The notes beneath the pieces are model-generated. The model had not been told where the DNA came from and searched no databases. It saw nothing but the letters and a program-made list of their open reading frames with translations. Position numbers and translations under genes: made by a program. Positions 53,237 to 60,507 of a stretch of 64,000 nucleotides of DNA are shown one piece after another. This stretch comes from Bog-473 sp963843365 (GTDB lineage: Bacteria; Actinomycetota; Acidimicrobiia; Acidimicrobiales; RAAP-2). The first letter of the stretch is position 1; every line of letters starts with the position of its first letter. The DNA lies in contig CAWJKG010000003.1 in the NCBI GenBank assembly GCA_963843365.1, forward strand, positions 186,001-250,000, read 5' to 3'.

Positions 53237-54567
53237 CCCGCACGGCGACGTTCGCTTCCGAGACCATGTTTGCGCCTGAGTTGTCTCCCGAATTGGCTCG
53301 CGACTGGGGACTCCTGTCTGGGCCCACAGAGCGATCGGTCCGTAGGAGGATCGGTTGGGCGTGGGGACTTTTGTTCTTCAACGTCCTCACGTACACCAAG
53401 GGAGCAACGAATTTGCTTCCCCTACCCCATCAGGTAGGTGCGGTGCTTCCCGAAACGGCGTTGGGGATCGCGCTCCTGCTGGCAATCAGCATCAACAAGA
53501 AGCTCCTGGTGAGACCCAATGTCTTGCTTGTTCTCTTCAGCGTGATGTGTCTTCTGGCTGCAATCATGAGCTTCCGCGGGTACTTCGGTCACGGATCAGT
53601 GATTCGCTGGTTCAGATTTGCGGTGTTCGTCGGAGTGCTTTGGCTCACGACGCCTTGGTGGGGACGACGCGATTTCATGATTCTGAAATATCAGCGCCGG
53701 GCGATCATGGTCGTCATTGGAACCGTGCTCCTCGGATTGGTGATTTCGCCGACGAAAGCCTTCGCCAACGCCACAGGCGGACGTCTGGGCGGAATCGTTT
53801 GGCCGATTCAACCAACGCAGGTGGCGCACTACGCAGCGGTGCTCGTAGGGATGACCGTTGTGCTCTGGCTTGCCGGCATCTCGTCGAAGTCCTCTGGCGC
53901 CGTGATTGCCGTCGGTTTGGTTGTCCTCATCCTCACGCACACCCGAACGGCACTTGTGGCGATGCTGGCGGGCATTCTGGTGGGCGGATTGAGTCTCTTC
54001 CTAAGTCGGAAGAGAGTACGACGGGCAACCCTCGTAGTGGTAGTCGTTGTGGCGGTTGGCGCGTTCAGCTTTGCCCCGCTCGTGACCGGATGGTTCGCCA
54101 GGGGTCAAAACTCTCAGGCGCTGACACAGCTGACAGGACGTACTGCGAGCTGGTCAGCGGTTCTGGCTCAGCCGCGCACTGAGGTCAACACCCTTCTCGG
54201 GTACGGGATGTCAAACGACGGATTCAACGGTATCTCCATCGATTCCAGTTGGTTGTCGACATATCAGGATCAGGGACTTGCCGGTGACGTCTTGGACGCG
54301 GTGGTATTGCTCAGCTTGCTCGTGGCCGCCCTCATCAGTCCGCGCGGTCCTGGAAGGGCTGTCGCGTTGTTTTTGATTGTGTATTGTGCGGTCGCATCCT
54401 TCACCGAAACGGGTCTGGGGCAGCCATCGACGTATCTCTTGGACTTGGCTGTTGCCATGTCGCTCTTGATGCCGCCTTTGTTGACGTTCGCCAAATCCGA
54501 GAATGCAACAGCAAGTGAACATCTCGCGTTACGCGGAAACGGAGAAGTGAACCTCCACGCCGGCTGA
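53233..54567 (+). CDS. Wzy/O-antigen-ligase-type polymerase
   Basis: A 444-residue membrane protein with about 10-12 hydrophobic helices ('LPETALGIALLLAI', 'VLLVLFSVMCLLAAIMSF', 'AVIAVGLVVLILTHTRTALVAMLAGILVGGL'). The 'LTHTRTALVAML' segment is the Wzy_C/O-antigen-ligase signature, followed by a long external loop with 'GRTASWSAVLAQPRTEVNTLLGYGMSNDGFNG'. It joins flipped repeat units into the polymer. ATG 53233 overlaps the copolymerase stop, which makes the two copolymerases and polymerase one translational unit. Confidence 0.85.
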   Translation: MTRTATFASETMFAPELSPELARDWGLLSGPTERSVRRRIGWAWGLLFFNVLTYTKGATNLLPLPHQVGAVLPETALGIALLLAISINKKLLVRPNVLLVLFSVMCLLAAIMSFRGYFGHGSVIRWFRFAVFVGVLWLTTPWWGRRDFMILKYQRRAIMVVIGTVLLGLVISPTKAFANATGGRLGGIVWPIQPTQVAHYAAVLVGMTVVLWLAGISSKSSGAVIAVGLVVLILTHTRTALVAMLAGILVGGLSLFLSRKRVRRATLVVVVVVAVGAFSFAPLVTGWFARGQNSQALTQLTGRTASWSAVLAQPRTEVNTLLGYGMSNDGFNGISIDSSWLSTYQDQGLAGDVLDAVVLLSLLVAALISPRGPGRAVALFLIVYCAVASFTETGLGQPSTYLLDLAVAMSLLMPPLLTFAKSENATASEHLALRGNGEVNLHAG

Positions 54568-54584
54568 TGAGGGTGGGGATCGAT

Positions 54585-55379
54585 CTACTTCTGAGGCGTG
54601 CGCATGACGATGCCGATGTTTGCCTTTTCCGGCGACAAGCGGCCGCGCGAAAACCGACCGATAGTCTTCATGCCAAGCCGGATGATGGACGATTTGGGTC
54701 CGGGATCTCCCAGGAACGTGTTTACTGCGAAAAATTCGAGGACACAGAAGTCGCGCTCCCGACAGAAGGCCAGGAGGGCGTTCGGAGCCAGCTCTGGGTC
54801 ATGGTAGGTCGGGTATGGGCTGAATCCAGGCTTACCTGCATTTCGGTTTCCGAATAGATATCGGTAGATCCAGACGTGCACTCTGTGCGGAGTGTGACGG
54901 GCGAGCCAGCCGTATACCGAGTCCCGGTTCGGGAGAAGCATGACAATAAGTCCGCCTGGACGTACCCATTTAGTGAAATTGTCGAGCGCGACCTGTGCCC
55001 CGTCAATGTGTTCGAGAACATATGCCGAGTAGACGATGTCGTAGTATCCAGGCTGGACAATGGTGCGATCACAAATCGTGCCGACGATGCCAACGTCAAG
55101 GTCGCGGATGACCGACCGGCGGTGTTCAAGTGCATGGGCGTCGAGGTCGACTCCAGTGAGCTCGTAGTCAATCGATCCGAGATCGAGTTCCCATTCGCGT
55201 CCGCACCCGGCTTCTAGGATTCTCATCGGTTCGGCACGGTCGTCCGAGTGCTCAACAAAGCGTCCTGCGAGGCGGCGTATGGCCTCTTCGCCCGTCAACA
55301 ATCTCAGAGTCCCTTCACCGTCGGCAAGAGCTGGGCGACTCGAGTTGTACGCCGCGACTTCGCTGCTCACATCCTCCAT
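54585..55379 (-). CDS. SAM-dependent methyltransferase
   Basis: A 264-residue class I methyltransferase. Motif I is 'RILEAGCGREWELDLGSIDYELTGVDLD', motif II/III 'YDIVYSAYVLEHIDGAQVALDNFTKWVRPGGLIVMLLPN'. It belongs to the Methyltransf_11/25 group that methylates sugars, quinones or small molecules. In this locus an O-methyl sugar is plausible. It is convergent with the polymerase gene (17 bp between stops). Confidence 0.82.
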   Translation of the reverse strand: MEDVSSEVAAYNSSRPALADGEGTLRLLTGEEAIRRLAGRFVEHSDDRAEPMRILEAGCGREWELDLGSIDYELTGVDLDAHALEHRRSVIRDLDVGIVGTICDRTIVQPGYYDIVYSAYVLEHIDGAQVALDNFTKWVRPGGLIVMLLPNRDSVYGWLARHTPHRVHVWIYRYLFGNRNAGKPGFSPYPTYHDPELAPNALLAFCRERDFCVLEFFAVNTFLGDPGPKSSIIRLGMKTIGRFSRGRLSPEKANIGIVMRTPQK

Positions 55380-55572
55380 GAGTTCGTCCTAAGGGGTCCT
55401 TCTGCTCGATTCGACAGCGAACGCACATGGAGAGAGTGGACTGGCCGGCCCCGTGATACGTGGAAGATGTATCCATAAAACAGAGACAACCTGCGAATGC
55501 GGTTTGGGGACCGTGGGGCTGACAACCAAAGACCAGGAAAGTGATGAACCGCGTGGCCGAGATTAGTGGGTG

Positions 55573-56808
55573 TCAGCAGTCTCCCCTTCGTCCGTGAACC
55601 CCGTGTTCGGTCATTTCGGCAACAATGTGTTCGGCGATCGCTAGGGAGGCTGTCGCCGCCGGAGACGGGGCGTTGCGCACGAGGGTGACGTGTGGGTGGT
55701 GTTCGATGAGGAAGTCATCGACAAGCGCTCCGTCTCGAGTGAGCGCTTGCGCGCGAACTCCTGCTCCAGCACGAACCAGATCGGTCCGAACGAGGTCCGG
55801 CACGTAGGCACGGGCTCGGCGAAGGAAGATCGATTTACTGACAGAGCCGAGGATCTCCTGCGCCCCCATGCGCCAGTGCTGGCGCGCCAGTCTGCGGGTG
55901 CCTGGGTACCGACACATGCGAGATACGTCTCGGATGTGCACTGTGCTCCACCGGTAGCCCTCCTGAGACATCGCGAGGACGGCGTTCGGACCGACGTGGA
56001 CGTGGCCATTGAGTCCTCTTGTGAAGTGGACGCCGAGAAAGGGAAAGCGAGGGTCCGGAACCGGATACACCAAACCCCGGATGAGGTGCGAGTGCTCGGA
56101 CGTCAACTCGTAGTATTCGCCTCGAAAAGGGATGATCTCAGGTTGTGGAGAGGCACCAAGGAGGCGGGCCAGGATCGATGATTGAAGTCCAGCGCAAATC
56201 ACCAGGTGGTCGAAGCTGCGTTCGTAGCAGTCTGTGGAGATACGTACCTCCGATGGACCTCTGTCAATGTCCACGACAGGGTGGCCAAGGACGAGTTCGG
56301 CACCCCCGTCGCGAATATCGTCGGCAAGCTGTTGGGCAATCTCTCGGAAATCGACCACCGCGGTTCCCGGGATCAACAACGCACGGAGCCCCTGGACATG
56401 GGGTTCGCGGTCACGGAGCTGCGCTGCGTCGAGCAACCGTGATCCTGGAATCCCGTTCGCCTTGGCTCGACCGGCCAGGTCGAGCAGGCCAGGGATCTCC
56501 TCGTCGCTGAGGGCGACGATGACTTTGCCGACCTCCTCGTAGGGAAGCTGTCGGTCAGCACAATAATGACGGAGAAGCTGTCCTCCGCGTCGACAGAGTT
56601 CGGCCTTGAGTGACCCGGGCCGGTAGTAGACACCAGAATGAACCACGTTGCTGTTGTGGCCAGTCTGATGGGTGCCGACCGTGGACTCCTTGTCCATGAC
56701 CGTGACCTCGGCCTTCATCGTCTGCTGCAGGCGACGTGCTACCGACAGCCCGATGATGCCAGCACCGATGATTCCGATTCGGACGGTTGTCACTCTGTCC
56801 TCGCTCAC
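55573..56808 (-). CDS. lhgO: L-2-hydroxyglutarate oxidase-like flavoprotein
   Basis: A 411-residue DAO-type FAD enzyme. It opens with 'IGIIGAGIIGLSVARRLQQ', followed by 'KESTVGTHQTGHNSNVVHSGVYYRPGSLKAELCRRG', the stretch that marks L-2-hydroxyglutarate oxidase/dehydrogenase. The C-terminus 'RNAPSPAATASLAIAEHI' closes the FAD site. LhgO oxidises L-2-hydroxyglutarate to 2-oxoglutarate and passes electrons to oxygen or quinone. Homologues also occur inside polysaccharide loci, where the substrate is less certain. GTG 56808 is used; GTG 56793 is possible. A well-formed promoter with an operator lies about 100 bp upstream. Confidence 0.85.
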   Translation of the reverse strand: MSEDRVTTVRIGIIGAGIIGLSVARRLQQTMKAEVTVMDKESTVGTHQTGHNSNVVHSGVYYRPGSLKAELCRRGGQLLRHYCADRQLPYEEVGKVIVALSDEEIPGLLDLAGRAKANGIPGSRLLDAAQLRDREPHVQGLRALLIPGTAVVDFREIAQQLADDIRDGGAELVLGHPVVDIDRGPSEVRISTDCYERSFDHLVICAGLQSSILARLLGASPQPEIIPFRGEYYELTSEHSHLIRGLVYPVPDPRFPFLGVHFTRGLNGHVHVGPNAVLAMSQEGYRWSTVHIRDVSRMCRYPGTRRLARQHWRMGAQEILGSVSKSIFLRRARAYVPDLVRTDLVRAGAGVRAQALTRDGALVDDFLIEHHPHVTLVRNAPSPAATASLAIAEHIVAEMTEHGVHGRRGDC

Positions 56809-57300
56809 GTGGTGATCAAGAGGTCACGTTTCTCAGTGCGGGACGAAGACGTCCGACACCCAGTTGAGAACCGTGATGGTCCGCTGATGCATGGAATTCG
56901 TCTTTCTGACTATAGGGACAGTGTCCCGATATATGAAGGACATGTCCTCTATGACGCATAGGACGCGCTCATCAATCAGCCGATGCCGCTCACAAGGCCA
57001 GACAACCGAACTCCGCCTACGAACAGACAGCATCAAGACTGTTTGACCACCTGTCGATTAACAACCATGAACCGGCTGCGACAGGCCCATCGGTGTGGGG
57101 GGAGGTATTCGGCCGAGTTCGGCAAAATACGCTCCTTGCACAAAATGAGAAATCACATCTCCCTTTCGGTTTATTGAGATCGTGGATAGGGTATTTGTGC
57201 GCGCGTCGTCATTCCCGAATGGTGCATTTGATCGTGCACAGTGTGCTCTCGGAGATTTGAACGTGAGCACCGGCAGGTCAACTGGACCGGAGGACTACTC
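56809..57300. other. Intergenic region between lhgO and the first beta-helix gene
   Basis: These 492 bp contain no convincing gene. The part near lhgO holds the minus-strand promoter with two palindromes (56909-56948). The AT-richer stretch around 57050-57200 probably holds the promoter of the beta-helix gene, and a ggagg ribosome site lies just before ATG 57301. Confidence 0.45.
56909..56948 (-). promoter_or_regulatory. lhgO promoter with two palindromic operators
   Basis: On the minus strand TTCATA (56937-56932) and TATAGT (56914-56909) form a -35/-10 pair with exactly 17 bp between. The palindrome GGGACA-C-TGTCCC (56927-56915) fills the spacer, and a second one, AGGACATGTCCT (56948-56937), abuts the -35. 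Their centres are 21-22 bp apart, two helical turns. A start point near 56902 would give a leader of about 94 nt. The layout fits repression by a dimeric regulator bound twice. Confidence 0.55.
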
Positions 57301-59971
57301 ATGGAAGTAGAAGGCCGCTCTCCATTGGTCGTGCTCGGACAACCGCACCGACGCAAGTCGAGGGTCCTGCTCAGGCACGGCCTGGCGATCACCCTGCTGG
57401 CCGGAACGTTGACGCTGGTCGGTCTGGGGACTCCGTCCCTTTTCAAGACTGAACCGGCGTCTGGGTCCTCCGCTCCCTCATCACCGCCGGTCACGGTCTG
57501 CGGCAACGCATCGCTGCTCACCGGCCCTTCGTCGGCTCCTGCGGGTTCGGTCACTGTTGCGGCCGGCGACGACAGCTCCTTGTTCGCTGAAACACTGCCC
57601 GCGAGCACGACCTATTGGTTCGCACCGGGTACGCACACCTTGGGATCAGGTGAGTTCGGCCAGATCGACGCATCGAACAGCGACACGTTCATAGGAGCAC
57701 CGGGGGCGATCATCAACGGCCAGGACAAGAACGACTACGCCATAGCCGGATCGGGCACCGCGGTGACCATCGAGTATCTGACGATCGAGAACTTCACCGC
57801 CCCCCAGCAAGAAGGGGTGGTCAACGAGAACTTGAGCGAGGGCTGGACGGTCGAGAACTCGACCATCGAGAACAATCCCGACGGCGCTGGAGTGATCGTC
57901 GATTCGAACGGTGTGCTCAACGACGACTGCTTGACGGAGAACGGCCAATACGGATTTCAGACGTATTCGGGTTCGGATTCGGTCCCGGTGACCAACCTGA
58001 CTATCACCAACAATGAGATCAGCTACAACGACACCCGCAACTACGACACCGACGGCACGGGTACCTGCGGATGCACCGGTGGGGCAAAGTTCTGGAACGA
58101 CCTGGGCGCGACCGTCACCGGGAACTACATCCACGACAACGAGTCGGTGGGCCTGTGGATGGACACGAACAACACGGGGTTCAACATCAGCGACAACTAC
58201 TTCAGTCACAACTGGGATGTGGGGATCCAGTACGAGATCTCCTACAACGTCTCCATCACTGACAACACGTTCGTCGACAACGCATGGGTCGCCGGGCCGA
58301 ACAATCCGGGGACCGGGGCGATCGAGGTCAACAATTCCGGCAGCGACTCACGGGTGTCAGGCCCATACGGAGCACAGTCGGTGATCTCTGGCAACGTCCT
58401 GACGGACAACTGGGGCGGGATCGACATCTACGACGATGCCGATCGCTTCTGTGGGACCCAGTCGGACAATTCCTCGACGGACTACTGCACGCTGGTGGCC
58501 CCGAGCACCTACAACCTCAGCTCGTGCACGGCTCACGACACCGCCTCGGCGACGCCAAGTCAGAATCCCGACTACTACGACAACTGCCGCTGGAAGAGCC
58601 AGAACATCCTGGTCACCGACAACACCATCAACCTCACACCGGCGAACATCGGGTCGGACTGCACGGCCGCCAACGGGTGTGGGTTCGTCGGCGTGTATTC
58701 GGAATGGGGCACGATTGCGCCCTACTCGGGATACGCCATTCCGCTGGCCCTGGTCAACAGCCAGAACGTCGTCTTTTCCGACAACACCTACAACGGTCCG
58801 CTCGTGTTCGACTCCATGTACCAGGGCAGCACCGTGAGCTGGGCGCAATGGACCAACGGCTACACGGACTCGAACTCGGACATGGCTGTCAATGGCCAGG
58901 ACGCGGGATCAACGTTCAATGGTTCCGTCACCACTCCAACGACTACCACGACCACAACTACGAGTACGACTACGACTACGACTACGAGCACCACGGTGCC
59001 ACCGACCACGACCACCACCACAGTGCCACCGACCACCACCACGACGCACCCAACGACAACGACCACGACGCACCCAACGACAACGACCACGACGCACCCA
59101 ACGACCACGAAACACCACGACGCACCCAACGACCACGACAACGACCACGACGCACCCAACGACCACGACAACGACCACGACGCCGGGGAGTACCGCATCT
59201 GTGACGCAGGCGCCGGGAGCCACTCAAGTTGACGGCTATTGGATAGCCCACTCAGATGGTGGGGTCGATGCGGTGGGCGACGTGCCGGACTTGGGGGGCG
59301 TGAACACCGGCGGATTGAATGCGCCGATCACCCATATCGTCGCGACCTCCGACGACGGCGGCTATTGGTTGGTTGCCTCCGACGGCGGGATCTTCAGTTT
59401 CGGGGACGCCCAGTTCTTCGGGTCGACCGGCGGCCTGCATCTCAACGAACCGATCGTGGGCATCGCGGCGACGCCGGACGGCGGCGGGTACTGGCTGGTT
59501 GCTGCAGATGGTGGGATCTTCAGTTTCGGTGATGCCCAGTTCTTCGGGTCGACCGGCGGCCTGCACCTCAACGAGCCGATCGTAGGAATGGCGGCGACGC
59601 CGGACGGCGGCGGGTACTGGCTCATCGCCTCCGACGGCGGGATCTTCAGTTTCGGGGACGCCCAGTTCTTCGGATCGACCGGGGGTTCGCACCTCAATGA
59701 ACCCATCGTGGGCATCGCCGCGACGCCGGACGGCGGCGGGTACTGGCTCGTCGCCTCTGACGGCGGGATCTTCAGTTTCGGGGACGCCCAGTTCTTCGGG
59801 TCAATCGGTGGCGTGCAGCTCAACGCACCGATCGTGGGCATCGCGGCGACGCCGGACGGCGGCGGGTACTTGCTGATTGCCTCTGACGGCGGGATCTTCA
59901 CTTTCGGTGACGCCGTGTTCTCCGGTTCTGACGGTCCGCATTTCACTCCCATTGTCGGCATGGCGACGTGA
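57301..59971 (+). CDS. Secreted beta-helix protein with Thr-rich linker and six C-terminal repeats, frameshifted
   Basis: ATG 57301 follows a ggagg site. A basic N-terminus and hydrophobic 'HGLAITLLAGTLTLVGLGTP' form a signal or anchor. Residues about 62-530 are a right-handed parallel beta-helix rich in Asn/Asp turns ('NNEISYNDTRNYDTDG', 'GNYIHDNESVGLWMDTNNTG'). A Thr/Pro linker follows, in which one extra A near 59110 (gaaac) breaks the frame; the second frame then reads THPTTTTTTTTPGSTASV and six 42-residue repeats 'GYWLVASDGGIFSFGDA' to the stop at 59971. The corrected length is about 889 residues. Unrepaired, the protein stops at 59232. Function is unknown; a surface glycan-binding or glycan-cleaving protein is plausible. 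Confidence 0.72.
57485..58891 (+). repeat. 1,407-bp direct repeat, copy 1
   Basis: This stretch recurs at 60644-62050 with a constant offset of 3,159 bp and no difference that I could find by eye. The match starts and stops abruptly within the two coding sequences and covers the whole beta-helix domain, in the same frame relative to each gene. Confidence 0.9.
58930..59190 (+). repeat. ACC/ACG-rich low-complexity linker
   Basis: Degenerate trinucleotide repeats coding for Thr with interspersed Pro and His (THPTTTTTT units repeated). It joins the beta-helix to the C-terminal repeats and contains the frame break near 59110. Such linkers are typical of secreted, probably glycosylated, actinobacterial proteins. 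Confidence 0.8.
59234..59968 (+). repeat. Six tandem 126-bp repeats coding for 42-residue units
   Basis: Units start at 59234, 59360, 59486, 59612, 59738 and 59864. The consensus begins GYWLVASDGGIFSFGDAQFF and continues with GSTGG, HLNEPIVGIAATPDGG. Units 2-5 are nearly identical, unit 1 is diverged and unit 6 is truncated. The pattern of short strands with Gly/Asp turns suggests a propeller-like domain with one unit per blade. Confidence 0.85.
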
Positions 59972-60000
59972 AGCCTGCCCCGCCCTCCGTCTCGATGCGG

Positions 60001-60056
60001 GAAGGCTGAAGGCTGAAGGCTGAAGGCTGAAGGCTGAAGGCTGAAGGCTGAAGGCG
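60001..60056. repeat. 7-bp minisatellite (GAAGGCT)8
   Basis: Seven perfect copies of GAAGGCT and an eighth ending in G. It begins 30 bp after the stop of the first beta-helix gene. The unit is not a multiple of three, and lies outside the coding sequence, so it does not alter a protein. Confidence 0.95.
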
Positions 60057-60168
60057 AACAGGACCGTACGAACCCGTCCACCACAATTCGTGGACAACAA
60101 CTCCGGCGTCCCCGAGTGATCGGAAGCGCCCTCGGAATGTTCGGTTGTCTCGGCGATATTTCGCTGCG

Positions 60169-60300
60169 AACGCGCATCATCGATCGCCGCGTGATCGATC
60201 ATCGAGGAGCCGGTGACGAATCATCGAGAAACTCGGGACTCATCATCAGGCTCCCCGTGGCCGATCATCGAGCGGCCCGTGACTGATCGACGGGGAATCG
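60169..60300. repeat. Six-unit 22-bp-phased ATCATCGA array
   Basis: ATCATCGA occurs at 60176, 60198, 60220 and 60264, with ATCATCAG at 60242 and a shortened ATCGA at 60286: every start is exactly 22 bp after the last. Around the core the units share GTGAC-like bases before and GAG with a C/G-rich end after it. The array ends about 208 bp upstream of ATG 60508. The spacing, two helical turns, suits a protein-binding array, but diverged minisatellite origin is also possible. Confidence 0.8.
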
Positions 60301-60507
60301 GTCATTCCGAATCCAGCCTTCCCCATGAATCGTTCGTCTTGACGCAAAGCGGTTTCCTCACGGTGACAACTCCGCGAACGCCACGAGTCTGACAGGGTGG
60401 GCAAAGACAATTACCCCTAGTCTTGAACGTACTTTGGCGAAACGTTCCGATGAGGAACCCTCGCCGAAAGGCAGTCGAGTTTTCGGCGTGGGCAGCGAGG
60501 AGAGCTG

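Larger units (their letters stand above)
59972..60507. other. Repeat-rich intergenic region between the two beta-helix genes
   Basis: No gene is seen. It holds the 7-bp minisatellite (60001-60056), an AT-poor spacer, and the 22-bp-phased ATCATCGA array (60169-60300). The final 200 bp before ATG 60508 probably contain the promoter, with a gaggag ribosome site just ahead of the start. Confidence 0.5.

Noticed and set aside
57646..58209. Long minus-strand open frame inside the beta-helix gene (also at 60805-61368)
   Set aside because: It is the antisense shadow of a GC-rich gene, appears in both copies because the DNA is duplicated, and reads as Val/Arg/Asp-rich low-complexity protein.
60169..60300. 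CRISPR array
   Set aside because: The period is only 22 bp, the conserved core is 8 bp, there are no unique spacers of 30 bp or more, and no cas gene is in the window.
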